The notes beneath the pieces are model-generated. The model did no database searches. It was not told the DNA's origin and saw nothing but the letters and a program-made list of their open reading frames with translations. From Planctomycetota bacterium (GTDB taxonomy: Bacteria > Planctomycetota > UBA1135 > GCA-002686595), in assembly GCA_026692705.1 (NCBI GenBank), contig JAPLOE010000128.1, forward strand, positions 1-41,187: a stretch of 41,187 nucleotides of DNA, written 5' to 3'. Both the position numbers and the translations under genes were made by a program. Below are positions 19,362 to 27,676 of this stretch, piece after piece (position 1 is the first letter of the stretch; the number at the start of each line of letters is the position of its first letter).

Positions 19362-20405
19362 TCACTTGCGGGCTGCGGGGACCGTGGCGACGAACGGCGG
19401 GAGCGCACCCTCGATCACGCGCGGCACGCCGCCGGAGGCCGCAAATTGCGCTTCCGCACGCTTGCGCACGCTGCCGAGCGAACCACGCGTGCCCGCCTTG
19501 CGGTTGTCGTCGCCGTCGGGGACACCCGTGAGGTCGAAGCCGCTCAGGCGCACGACCATGGTGCCGAGCCACTCGCCCGCGCTCGTGCGCACCGGGAAGT
19601 ACCAGTCCTTGCCGGCGAACCAGTAGAAGTCCTTGCTCATCGACGACACGTACGTGACGAGCGTGCCCTTCTCGACGGCGTGCAGGACGCGCAGGTCGAG
19701 CTTGTAGCGGATGAAGGGGAACGGCAGCTTCGAGCGCACGTCGACCTTGAGCGCACCCAGGGGCCCGAGCTCCGCGTCCTCGCAGCGCAAGGCTGAACCC
19801 GCGACCGGCTCGAGCTTCTCGTAGCTCGTGCCCGGATTGCGGATCGTCGCCTCGTAGTCGTGGATCGCGCCGAGGATCGAGTCGAGGTCGCCGCGCACGA
19901 ACGTCGCGGCCTGATGGAACGTGCGCGAGCCTTCCTGCGACTTCCACGGCTCGCTCGTGCCCGTGTGGCGCTCGAGCAGCGGCCCGAAGTACATCCCGTC
20001 GTCGCGGCGATCCTTGTCGGGGTCCCACTTGGCGTCGCGCAACGCACGGTCGTCGAGCACCTGCTGCAGGAAACGCCCGACTTTCTCGAAGGTTTTCGGC
20101 GCGGCGCGCTCGAGCTCCGCGAGCAGCACCTGCAGCGCCAGATGGTCGCCGCCGCGGCTCTTGTGCTCGGCGAGGATGTCCCCCACGCTCGCCATCCACG
20201 GCTGCGGAGCCTCGAAACGCTCGGCGAGCAGCGCGGGCACGAGCAGCGGCAGGGCCGTGCTCCCCGCGTCCTTCGTCGGCGTCCACAGCTCGTCGGGCAC
20301 GCGCCACGCGAGCGGGAAGCTCGTCTCGAGCTCCGCACGAGTCGCTTCGCGCGTCTGCACGTCGCCGCCCGCGAGCGCCGCGAGCGCGAGAGCCAGGAAT
20401 TTCAT
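19362..20405 (-). CDS. Secreted protein of unknown function
   Basis: A 347-residue protein with a short signal-peptide-like start (MKFLALALAALAGG). No family was recognised with confidence. The first 170 residues are helical; about 175-300 looks like a mixed alpha/beta domain with repeated aromatic residues (FPFIRYKLDLRVLH, DFYWFAGKDWYFPVRT) that could be START/SRPBCC-like. A basic helix (SVRKRAEAQFAA) lies near the C-terminus. Its ATG overlaps the upstream hydrolase stop (ATGA at 20402-20405), so the two proteins are made together and may act in the same exported pathway. It lies 96 bases before purH and is probably not functionally linked to it. Confidence 0.6.
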   Translation of the reverse strand: MKFLALALAALAGGDVQTREATRAELETSFPLAWRVPDELWTPTKDAGSTALPLLVPALLAERFEAPQPWMASVGDILAEHKSRGGDHLALQVLLAELERAAPKTFEKVGRFLQQVLDDRALRDAKWDPDKDRRDDGMYFGPLLERHTGTSEPWKSQEGSRTFHQAATFVRGDLDSILGAIHDYEATIRNPGTSYEKLEPVAGSALRCEDAELGPLGALKVDVRSKLPFPFIRYKLDLRVLHAVEKGTLVTYVSSMSKDFYWFAGKDWYFPVRTSAGEWLGTMVVRLSGFDLTGVPDGDDNRKAGTRGSLGSVRKRAEAQFAASGGVPRVIEGALPPFVATVPAARK

Positions 20406-21412
20406 CGCTGTGTCCCGAGGTGGAAGGCCCAGAGCTCGCGACGGACGTCGTCGACGCGCTCCTCGTGCGGATAGTGACCGGCATCACGCACGAGCGCCAG
20501 CCGCGAGCCGCGGATGTCGCGCGCGAAGCGCTGGGCGACCTTTTCCGGCGTGTAGGCGATGTCGCGCTCGCCCCACAGGAGCAGCGTCGGCTGCACGATC
20601 CTCGTGATCTCGGCCTCGCGCGTGCCGTTCTCGTCGCGGCACAGCTCGGTCATCGCGCGCCAGTTGTCGGAGTTGTCGCAGCACAGGTACATCTCTTCGA
20701 GCTGGTCCTCGGCGATCGGAGTCCCGAAGTGCAGCTGCAACGCGGGGCGGAGGCGCTCGCGATCGTTGAGCACGTACCCGTACTGCGCGCCCGGCCAGTT
20801 GCGCAGCTTTTCCTCCTCGGGCAGCCACTCGCCGTCGCCGCGCTTGTAGCCCGACGAATCGAACAGCACGAGCTTCGCGATGCGGTCGGGAGCGTCGAGC
20901 GCGGCCCGCCACGCGAACTCGCCGCCGTAGCTCTGCCCGACGACCGTCACGCCGCGCAGGTCGAGCGCGACGAGAAAGCTCGTCACCCAGTCCGCGCAGG
21001 CCTGGAACGAATAGTCGTCGAGTTCCGTGCGGCACTGCCCGTGGCCGACGATCTCGAGCACGTACACGTCGCAGTCGCCTTCGTGCGTCGGCTCGGCGCC
21101 GGGCGCCGTCAGCAGCGCCGCCCAGTTGGTCATCGTCGACGGGGTGCCGTGCAGGAACAGGATCGGTGCCCCGCTCGCCCCCGGCCGCGCAGGCACGCGG
21201 ATGTAGCGGAACTCGGCCGCGAGCTCGCGCCCGCCGATGCGCGCCTTGCCCGGCAGGACCTGCACGCCGTGGCGCGCGAGCGCAGCGTTCTTCGGGAGGG
21301 CGAGCAGCCGCTCTCCGAGCTCGGCTTTCTCGAGTCCGGCACAGGCGGTCAGCCCCAACGCGAGCGCCGCAGCCCCCGCAACTCCTCCGAGCACCTTCCA
21401 AGTCGTTCGCAT
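20402..21412 (-). CDS. Lipoprotein alpha/beta hydrolase
   Basis: A 336-residue exported hydrolase. The lipobox LTAC puts the lipidated Cys at residue 24 after a hydrophobic stretch (VAGAAALALG). The alpha/beta fold is clear: oxyanion region FLHGTPS (about 87-92), nucleophile Ser161 in GQSYGG, acid Asp284 in WGERD and His313 in DAGHYPHE. This arrangement fits haloalkane dehalogenase/epoxide hydrolase/esterase-type enzymes, but the nucleophile is Ser, so an esterase or similar serine hydrolase is most likely. The substrate is unknown. ATG 21412 gives the lipoprotein signal. It is translationally coupled to the downstream secreted protein. Confidence 0.85.
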   Translation of the reverse strand: MRTTWKVLGGVAGAAALALGLTACAGLEKAELGERLLALPKNAALARHGVQVLPGKARIGGRELAAEFRYIRVPARPGASGAPILFLHGTPSTMTNWAALLTAPGAEPTHEGDCDVYVLEIVGHGQCRTELDDYSFQACADWVTSFLVALDLRGVTVVGQSYGGEFAWRAALDAPDRIAKLVLFDSSGYKRGDGEWLPEEEKLRNWPGAQYGYVLNDRERLRPALQLHFGTPIAEDQLEEMYLCCDNSDNWRAMTELCRDENGTREAEITRIVQPTLLLWGERDIAYTPEKVAQRFARDIRGSRLALVRDAGHYPHEERVDDVRRELWAFHLGTQR

Positions 21413-21480
21413 GGCATGTGGGGACTTCGCAGCCCTCGCCCCGCTGGATTCAGGCGGGATCCACGGCCGTGCGCGACTCC

Positions 21481-22497
21481 CTACTTCCCCGCGCCCTTCT
21501 GGCGCAGGTATTCCTCGATGAAACGGTCGATGTCGCCGTCGAGGACCTGCTGGATGTTGCCGGTCTGCACGCCCGTGCGCTCGTCCTTGACGAGCTGGTA
21601 GGGGTGCATCGTGTAGCTGCGGATCTGGCTTCCGAAGGCGATTTCGCCCTTGTTGCCGTAGAGCGACGCGAGCTCCTTGTCCCGCTCGGCCTCGCGCATC
21701 GCGATGATCTTGGCCTTGATCATCTGCAGCGCGAGCTCGCGGTTCTTGAGCTGGCTGCGCTGGCTCTGGCAGCGCACGACGATGCCGGTCGGCACGTGCT
21801 TCATGCGCACCGCGGTCTCGACCTTGTTGACGTTCTGGCCGCCCGCGCCGCCCGAGCGCATCGTCTCGATCTCGAGGTCGGCTTCCTTGACCTCGACCTT
21901 GATGTCGGCGCCGAGTTCCGGCGTCACGTCGACGCCCGCGAAGGCCGTCTGGCGCCGCGCGGCCGCGTCGAACGGACTGATGCGGATGAGCCGGTGCACG
22001 CCGCGCTCGGCCTTGAGGTACCCGAACGCGTAGTCGCCGACGATGCGCAGCGTCGCGCCGCGGATGCCGCCCTCGGGCTCTTCCTGCAGTTCGACTTCCT
22101 CGACGGTGTAGCCCTTTTCCTCGGCCCAGCGCGAGTACATGCGCACGAGGATGCCGGCCCAGTCGCAGGCGTCGACGCCGCCGGCGCCCGGACTGATCTG
22201 GAGGAACGCGTTCGACGCGTCCTGCGGCCCGCCGAGCATCACGCGGAAGTCGAGCTTGGCGAGCTCGCCCTCGATGTCGGCGAACGCACCGGGTCGACGA
22301 CGCCGCGCGCGAGCTTCTTCTCGCCGATCAGGCGCTGGCTCTTCTCCGCGTTGTCCCAGAAGCCGGGCTGGAGCTCGAGTTCCTCGATCTCCGCCAGCCG
22401 CTTGGTGTGGCTGGCGTAGTCAAAGACTCACCTTGAGCTGCTCAAGGTGACGCTGCAGGGCCGGGACGCGATCGCGGTGTTCCTTCAAGGACGCCAT
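21481..22497 (-). CDS. prfB: Peptide chain release factor 2, programmed +1 frameshift, plus a second frame break
   Basis: RF2 recognises UAA and UGA and triggers peptide release. The tripeptide anticodon SPF (RISPFD) and catalytic GGQ ([11 protein letters not shown]) are present. ATG 22497 opens 25 codons ending ...CTT, followed by in-frame TGA (22422-22420). A +1 shift onto GAC continues through [15 protein letters not shown] to GVVDPV. At 22285/22284 the frame is lost again: the rest ([13 protein letters not shown] to the end at 21481) needs another shift, and about 28 residues of domain 1 expected from E. coli RF2 (365 aa; 338 here) are missing. This looks like a deletion of 3n+1 bases, either real or from assembly. 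If real, full-length RF2 is not made unless another shift occurs. The gene follows the M24 peptidase gene on the same strand. Confidence 0.9.
22419..22434 (-). promoter_or_regulatory. Autoregulatory programmed +1 frameshift site of prfB
   Basis: On the minus strand the codons read AAG GTG AGT CTT TGA C. The internal Shine-Dalgarno-like AAGGTG (22434-22429) sits three bases before the slippery CTT (22425-22423), which is followed by the stop TGA and C. This is the same arrangement and the same stop codon position (codon 26) as in E. coli prfB (AGGGGG TAT CTT TGA C). When RF2 is scarce the ribosome shifts +1 and makes RF2; when it is plentiful, termination occurs. Confidence 0.95.
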
Positions 22498-22549
22498 GGG
22501 GGCGAAGAGTGTAGTCGCAACGCGGCCGAACGATCAACGCTGGCGGCGC

Positions 22550-23938
22550 TCAACGCTCGTCGAGGCGGTCGAGCACGCCCGGCTGGGCGATCAGGGCCTC
22601 GATTTCCGCGCGTTCCCGCGGCGCCGCCGCGCTGACGATCTCGCAACCGCTCTCGGTGACGATCACGACGTCCTCGATGCGGATGCCGATGCCGGTTTCC
22701 TGCTCGTAGAGGCCCGGCTCGATCGTGAAGCACGCGCCTACCTCGAGCGGCTTGCGCTGGTCGCCGACGTCGTGCACCTCGAGGCCGACGAAGTGGCACG
22801 CGCCGTGGCGCACGAACTTCTGGAATCCGCGGTCGCGCAGCACCTTCGAGCAGGCCGCCTCGACGTCGCCGAGCGTGCAGCCGGGCTTCACCACGGCGAT
22901 GCCGGCCTTCTGGGCCTCGAGTACCACGTCGTACAGCTCGGCCTGCCGCGGCGTGAACTTGCCGTCGACGGGCCACGTGCGCGTGATGTCGCACACCGAG
23001 TGGTCGAGCTCGGGCGCGTAGTCGACGAGCACGACCTCGCCCGCCTTCAGGCGCCGGTTGTTTGCGCCGTAGTGCAGGATCAGCGAGTTCGCGCCGGAGC
23101 CGACGATCGCCATGTACCCCGGACCCGCCGCGCCTTCCTTGAGCTGGAACCAGCTCATCAGGCCTTCGAGTTCCCATTCGCCGATGCCCGGCCGCGTCGA
23201 CTTCATCGCCTCGATCATCGCGAGCGCGCCCGCGCGCCCCGAACGCCGCGCGGCGTCGAGCTCCTCGGGCGTCTTCTTGCGGCGCAGCGCGTTCAGCTGC
23301 GGCGAGAGGTCCTTCGGCTCGACCTTGAACAGCTCCGCGAGCTGCTCGCGGAACGCTTCCTCGCGCCCGAGGCGCCCGTCGAACGGGTCCTTCGTGCGAG
23401 CGCGATCGTAGGGCCCCGCGCGGTCGGCCGCGCCCGCGATCGCGAGGTTGGGATGCATCGAGATCCACAGGTCCTTCGACTTGCCGAGCATTTCCTTGAG
23501 CAGTTCGGCCGCGTCACGCGTCGAGCGCACTTCGCTGAAGCCGGTCAGCTCCTTGACCCACTTGTCGCCGGCGTCGAAGCACTCGCCATCCCAGGACTCG
23601 AGCATCTTGTTGGGATCGGGCAGGAGCAGGAGCTCGCGCCCGCTCTCGCAGTCCATCAGGAGCCACGCGTCCGCGCTCTCGACGCCGGTCAGGTACCAGA
23701 ACACCTTGTCCTGACGGAACGCGGTGTAGTCGCGCGGAGCCGCGAGGCCGCGCACGACGACGACACCCTTGCCGAGTGACTCGCGCAGCGCGGCGCGACG
23801 GCCCGCGTGGAACTGCTTGCCGAGACCACAACGCGGCAGGCCGTCGCCGGGTCGCTCGACGGAGAGCGTCGGCGCTTCGGATTGGGGAGCGGGACTCGAT
23901 TGCGCAAGCAGCGCGAGGGCGAGGAAGGCGGAGATCAT
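22550..23938 (-). CDS. Secreted Xaa-Pro aminopeptidase (M24B)
   Basis: A 462-residue metallopeptidase that removes N-terminal residues preceding proline. A signal peptide (MISAFLALALLAQSSPA) indicates export. The N-terminal creatinase-like domain spans about 30-200. The pita-bread catalytic domain (about 225-450) carries all five metal ligands: Asp306 (VDYAPE), Asp317 (CDITR), His382 (HGACHFVGLEVHD), Glu407 (TIEPGLY) and Glu422 (RIEDVVIV). ATG 23938 is preferred over a TTG at 23947 that precedes it in frame, because the signal peptide starts there. It lies 52 bases upstream of prfB on the same strand. The likely role is digestion of imported or extracellular peptides. Confidence 0.92.
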   Translation of the reverse strand: MISAFLALALLAQSSPAPQSEAPTLSVERPGDGLPRCGLGKQFHAGRRAALRESLGKGVVVVRGLAAPRDYTAFRQDKVFWYLTGVESADAWLLMDCESGRELLLLPDPNKMLESWDGECFDAGDKWVKELTGFSEVRSTRDAAELLKEMLGKSKDLWISMHPNLAIAGAADRAGPYDRARTKDPFDGRLGREEAFREQLAELFKVEPKDLSPQLNALRRKKTPEELDAARRSGRAGALAMIEAMKSTRPGIGEWELEGLMSWFQLKEGAAGPGYMAIVGSGANSLILHYGANNRRLKAGEVVLVDYAPELDHSVCDITRTWPVDGKFTPRQAELYDVVLEAQKAGIAVVKPGCTLGDVEAACSKVLRDRGFQKFVRHGACHFVGLEVHDVGDQRKPLEVGACFTIEPGLYEQETGIGIRIEDVVIVTESGCEIVSAAAPRERAEIEALIAQPGVLDRLDER

Positions 23939-24010
23939 GGCGCCCAAAGTTAGCAGCGCGACCGGTTCGTGCCCGCAACCGCTGTGTGACGCTCGCGAAA
24001 AAGCCGCGGA

Positions 24011-24595
24011 TCAGCTCGTGCGACCCGGCCGCAGGAGCAGCGAGAGCCGCGCGAGGGCCTCGAACAGGCGCTTGCGCGACTGCGGCTCGGTGCAGCCCAT
24101 CAGCCCGGCGAATTCCGCGTGGCTCATGCCCTGCAGGCGCACGAGGCGGATCACCTCGCGGTCGAAGTCCGCCAGTTGCGCGAGCGCCTCCTCGAGCCGC
24201 TTGAGGTCCTCGCGCAGCATGGCCTCGGCGCTCGGGCTGCCGAGCGCGACCGCGAGCTTGCCGAGCTCGTCGCGCGACCAGCTCGCGCTCGCGCGCTGCT
24301 GCGGCTCGACCTTCAGGCCCTCGCGCTTGCGCGCGCGCCAGAAGCGCCGGCGGTCCATCAGCTTGTGCAGCGCGACCTGCAGCAGCCAGCGCTGGAAGGC
24401 CGCGTCGCCGCGGAACTCGAACTTCTCCTTGCCCTGCAGCACCTCGCGGCAGACCGACTGCACGAGATCGCTCGTCGACTCGCGGTCGGCGAGCCCGGCG
24501 TCGAGATTGCGCCGCACGTAGGCCCGCAGGGTCGGCAAGTGCCGCTCCAGCAGGTCCTCGACGCGCTGCTCTTGCGAAGGTTCCTCGGGAAGCAC
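24011..24595 (-). CDS. ECF-like sigma factor divergent from a Ser/Thr kinase
   Basis: A 194-residue sigma factor. Region 2 (about 30-95) includes STSDLVQSVCREVL and FQRWLLQVALHKLMDRRRFW; region 4 (about 130-190) has LVRLQGMSHAEFAGLMGC as helix-turn-helix. GTG 24595 is chosen because GCGGAGCG lies just upstream and sigma-like sequence starts right after; the open frame continues further upstream through the kinase gene on the other strand but without sigma similarity. The 105-base gap to the divergent kinase gene must hold both promoters. The sequence style (SDLVQSV, MSHAEFAGLMG) fits the planctomycete-type ECF groups associated with kinases. Confidence 0.88.
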   Translation of the reverse strand: MLPEEPSQEQRVEDLLERHLPTLRAYVRRNLDAGLADRESTSDLVQSVCREVLQGKEKFEFRGDAAFQRWLLQVALHKLMDRRRFWRARKREGLKVEPQQRASASWSRDELGKLAVALGSPSAEAMLREDLKRLEEALAQLADFDREVIRLVRLQGMSHAEFAGLMGCTEPQSRKRLFEALARLSLLLRPGRTS

Positions 24596-24700
24596 GGTTC
24601 GCTCCGCGGAAAATGCTACCCCCTCGCCGCGGGCGCGGGGCCACGCCGCGTGGGAACCGCCCCGCCGCCCCGTCGGCATGCGATAGTTGCACGTGCCGCG

Positions 24701-27676
24701 ATGACGCCCGAGAAACGCCCGAGCACCGCCAGCCGCGCGAGCCAGTCCGACCCCGTCGGCGCCCTGCTCGTCGGCTGCATGGAACAACTTGCCGGCGGTA
24801 ACCACGGCGCGATCGAGCAGCTGTGCCGCGCTCACCCCGAGCATTCGCAGGAAATCCGCGAGCGCATGGGCGTGCTGCTGCAGATGGGCCTCGTCGAGGG
24901 CATCACCGCCGACGCCGACTCGTTTCCCGAGCGCCTGGGCGAGTTCCAGCTCGTCCGCCGGCTCGGCGGCGGCGGCATGGGCGTCGTGTACGAGGCGCTG
25001 CAGGAGAAGCTCGGCCGCACGGTCGCGCTCAAGCTGATCCGGCCCGAACACCTGTATTTCCCGCGCGCTCGCGAGCGTTTCCGCCGCGAGACCGAGGCCG
25101 TCGCGCGCCTGCAGCACCCCGGCATCGTCTCGATCTACACCGTCGGCGAGGAGCGCGGCATCCCGTACTTCGCGATGGAGCTCGTGCGCGGCGCCACGCT
25201 CGCCGACGTGCTCACCACCGTCGAGACGCGCGCGCCCGACAGCCTGCGCGGCGAGGACCTGCGCGAGGCCGTGCTCGGCGGCGCGGGCTTCGAGGAACAG
25301 GCGGAAAACGACGCGTCGCGCGAGCTGTTCGAGGCGAGCTGGACCGAGGCCAGCGTGCGCATCGTGCACCACATCGCCGAGGCGCTCGCCCACGCGCACG
25401 CGCGCGGCGTGCTGCACCGCGACATCAAGCCATCGAACATCGCCATCACGCCCGAGGGCCGCGTCGTGCTGCTCGACTTCGGCCTCGCGAGCGCCAGCGT
25501 CGACGTGCGCATGACCACGTACGGCACCGCTGTCGGTTCGGTGCTCTACATGGCGCCGGAGCAGATCGAGGGCAAGCTCGACGAGATCGACGGCCGCACC
25601 GACGTGTACGCGCTCGGCGTCACGCTGTACGAGCTGCTCTCGCTGCAAGTGCCGTACTCGGGGAAAACCGCCGAGGAAGTGCGCAACACGATCCGCGACA
25701 ACGCGGCGCCGGCGCTGCGCGTGCGCAACCATCGCGTCTCGCGCGACCTCGAAACGGTCTGCATGAAGGCCATCGAAGGCGAGCGCAGCCGCCGCTATTC
25801 GTCGATGCAGGCCTTCGTGGCCGACCTGCATCGCGTGCTCGCGGGCGAGCCGGTCGAGGCGCGGCCTCCGGGGCGTGTCGCGCGCGTCGCGCGCTGGATC
25901 TCGCGCAACCCGACGACGACGATGGCGAGCGCGCTCGGTTTCGTGCTGCTCGTCGGCGTTCCGAGCCTGCTGTACGTGCAACAACGTGAGTACGGCACCC
26001 AGCTCGAGCGCGCGCTCGACGCCGAGACGGCCGCGCTCGAGCAGGCCAACCTCGCGCGTATCGCCGCCGACCGCGAGCGCGAGCGTGCGCAGATCGAGGC
26101 GCGCGACTCGGAGACGGTGGCGCGTTTTCTGGCGGACATTTTCGCCTCCGCGGACCCCGACCGTGAGCGCGGCCGCCCGCCGACGGCCGAGGCGCTGCTG
26201 CACCGCGGCGTCGCACGCATCGAGCTCGAGCTCGCCGACCAGCCCGAGCTGCGCGCGCGCCTCGAGGAGCGCATGGCGGAGTCGTTCCTCGGTCTCGGGC
26301 TCTACGAGGACGCGCTGCCGCTCGCGGAGCGTGCGCTCGTGCTGCGCCGCCGCCTGCACGAGGCCGACGACGTGCGCGTGGCCGACGTACTGCGCCTCGT
26401 CGGAACGCTGCGCCGCCTCGCGGGCCGCACGGACCAGGGCACGTCCCAGATGCTCGAGGCGCGCGAGATCTACACCTGCGCGAACGGTCCTCGCGACCGG
26501 CGCGCGCTGCTCACGCAGATCCAGATCGCGAAGGCGTGGGTCACGTTCGGCGCCGTCGAGCCGGGACTGGCGCTCCTGTACGACGCGTGGGCGGCGGATC
26601 TCGAGAGCGAAGGGGCCGACCCCGAGCTGCGCGTCGCGATCCTCGATGGGCTCGCGCACGCGACGCGGATGAGCCAGCGGACGCAGCTCGCGTGGGCGCC
26701 GCTCGCACTGCTGGAGCTGCGGACACAGTTGGGGCAAGGCGATGTCGAGCGCAGCCAGATGCTCGAGAACGTCTCGTTCGCGCTGCCGAATTCGGACCGC
26801 GAGCAGAAGCTCGCGCTGCACGAGGAAGCGACCGAGGTCGCGCGTCTCACCTACGGCGCCCAGAGTCCGCGGTATGCGCAGCAGCTCGCGTTCCTCGGCA
26901 GCATGCGCAAGGGACTCGGCCAGCACGAGGCCGCGCTCGCCGACTCCGAGGAGGCCGAGCGCATCCTCGACGCCGCGCTCGGGCCCGAACATCCGCAGAC
27001 GCTGTTCGCGGTGCAGAACGCGGCCACGCTCGAGCTGCTGCTCGGCCGCGGACCCGCGGCGCTGGAACGGCTGCGGACGAGCGCCGCCGCGGTGCTGGCG
27101 CGCCTGGGTCCGAAACACCCCCGACCCAGGTACATGGAGTGGCGCGCGGCGCAGACGGCGATGATGATCGGGCGGCCCGACGAGGCGCTCGAGCCGATGG
27201 AGCAGGTGCTCGCGCTCGACGGCTTTGCCACCATCGACCGCGAATCGCTGCGCAACCGCGCCCACGCGACGCTGGCCTGGGCCCGCCTCGACATGGGCGA
27301 CGTGGCGGGGGCGGAGCGCGAGCTCGGCGAGCTGGGCAAGGCCATCGACGAGCCCGGGGCGGAGTTTGGCGTGCTGGCCGAGGTCGAGCTCGCGCTCGAG
27401 CGCCGGGAACCGGCCCAGGCCATCGCGGCGCTTGAACGGTCGCTGGCGCGACCCGACTCGCGGCTCTACGAGGACTGGCGCCGGCCCGTGCTGAGCGCCG
27501 CCCTCGAATTCGCCCGCATGACCGCCGATCCGTCCAGCGCCACCCGCCCGCGCCTCGAACAGGCGCTCGGGGCCATGGCCTCGGGCTTCGGGCGCACCAG
27601 CGTGCTCTCCCGGCGCTACTACTCGCGCGCGCTCAAGCTGCTCGAGACCGTCGAGCCGCCGCCGCGCGACGGTTGA
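24701..27676 (+). CDS. Membrane Ser/Thr protein kinase with TPR region
   Basis: A 991-residue Hanks-type kinase. The kinase domain covers about 75-390: GGGGMGVVYEA, Lys111 (VALKLI), HRDIKPSN with catalytic Asp241, DFG Asp259, YMAPEQ and DVYALGVTLYELL. An insert between the N- and C-lobes (about 170-215) is unusually long and acidic. A transmembrane helix follows at about 408-428 (ASALGFVLLVGVPSLLYV), then a coiled stretch (Glu/Arg-rich, about 430-480) and TPR-like repeats to the C-terminus, with TPR_12-style EARE/ALA..EEA patterns. ATG 24701 is the first start that begins a plausible protein (MTPEKRPSTAS). It is divergent from an ECF sigma gene, a typical planctomycete kinase/sigma pairing. 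Targets unknown. Confidence 0.9.
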   Translation: MTPEKRPSTASRASQSDPVGALLVGCMEQLAGGNHGAIEQLCRAHPEHSQEIRERMGVLLQMGLVEGITADADSFPERLGEFQLVRRLGGGGMGVVYEALQEKLGRTVALKLIRPEHLYFPRARERFRRETEAVARLQHPGIVSIYTVGEERGIPYFAMELVRGATLADVLTTVETRAPDSLRGEDLREAVLGGAGFEEQAENDASRELFEASWTEASVRIVHHIAEALAHAHARGVLHRDIKPSNIAITPEGRVVLLDFGLASASVDVRMTTYGTAVGSVLYMAPEQIEGKLDEIDGRTDVYALGVTLYELLSLQVPYSGKTAEEVRNTIRDNAAPALRVRNHRVSRDLETVCMKAIEGERSRRYSSMQAFVADLHRVLAGEPVEARPPGRVARVARWISRNPTTTMASALGFVLLVGVPSLLYVQQREYGTQLERALDAETAALEQANLARIAADRERERAQIEARDSETVARFLADIFASADPDRERGRPPTAEALLHRGVARIELELADQPELRARLEERMAESFLGLGLYEDALPLAERALVLRRRLHEADDVRVADVLRLVGTLRRLAGRTDQGTSQMLEAREIYTCANGPRDRRALLTQIQIAKAWVTFGAVEPGLALLYDAWAADLESEGADPELRVAILDGLAHATRMSQRTQLAWAPLALLELRTQLGQGDVERSQMLENVSFALPNSDREQKLALHEEATEVARLTYGAQSPRYAQQLAFLGSMRKGLGQHEAALADSEEAERILDAALGPEHPQTLFAVQNAATLELLLGRGPAALERLRTSAAAVLARLGPKHPRPRYMEWRAAQTAMMIGRPDEALEPMEQVLALDGFATIDRESLRNRAHATLAWARLDMGDVAGAERELGELGKAIDEPGAEFGVLAEVELALERREPAQAIAALERSLARPDSRLYEDWRRPVLSAALEFARMTADPSSATRPRLEQALGAMASGFGRTSVLSRRYYSRALKLLETVEPPPRDG

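Noticed and set aside
22282-22289. A second programmed frameshift in prfB
   Set aside because: No slippery heptamer, stop codon or SD-like stimulator occurs at the break, and about 28 family residues are missing, so deletion or assembly error is a better explanation.
24653-24686. GGAACC as an ECF -35 element before the second kinase gene
   Set aside because: The -35 match is good, but no suitable -10 lies at 15-17 bases; the closest candidates are at about 12 or 22 bases.
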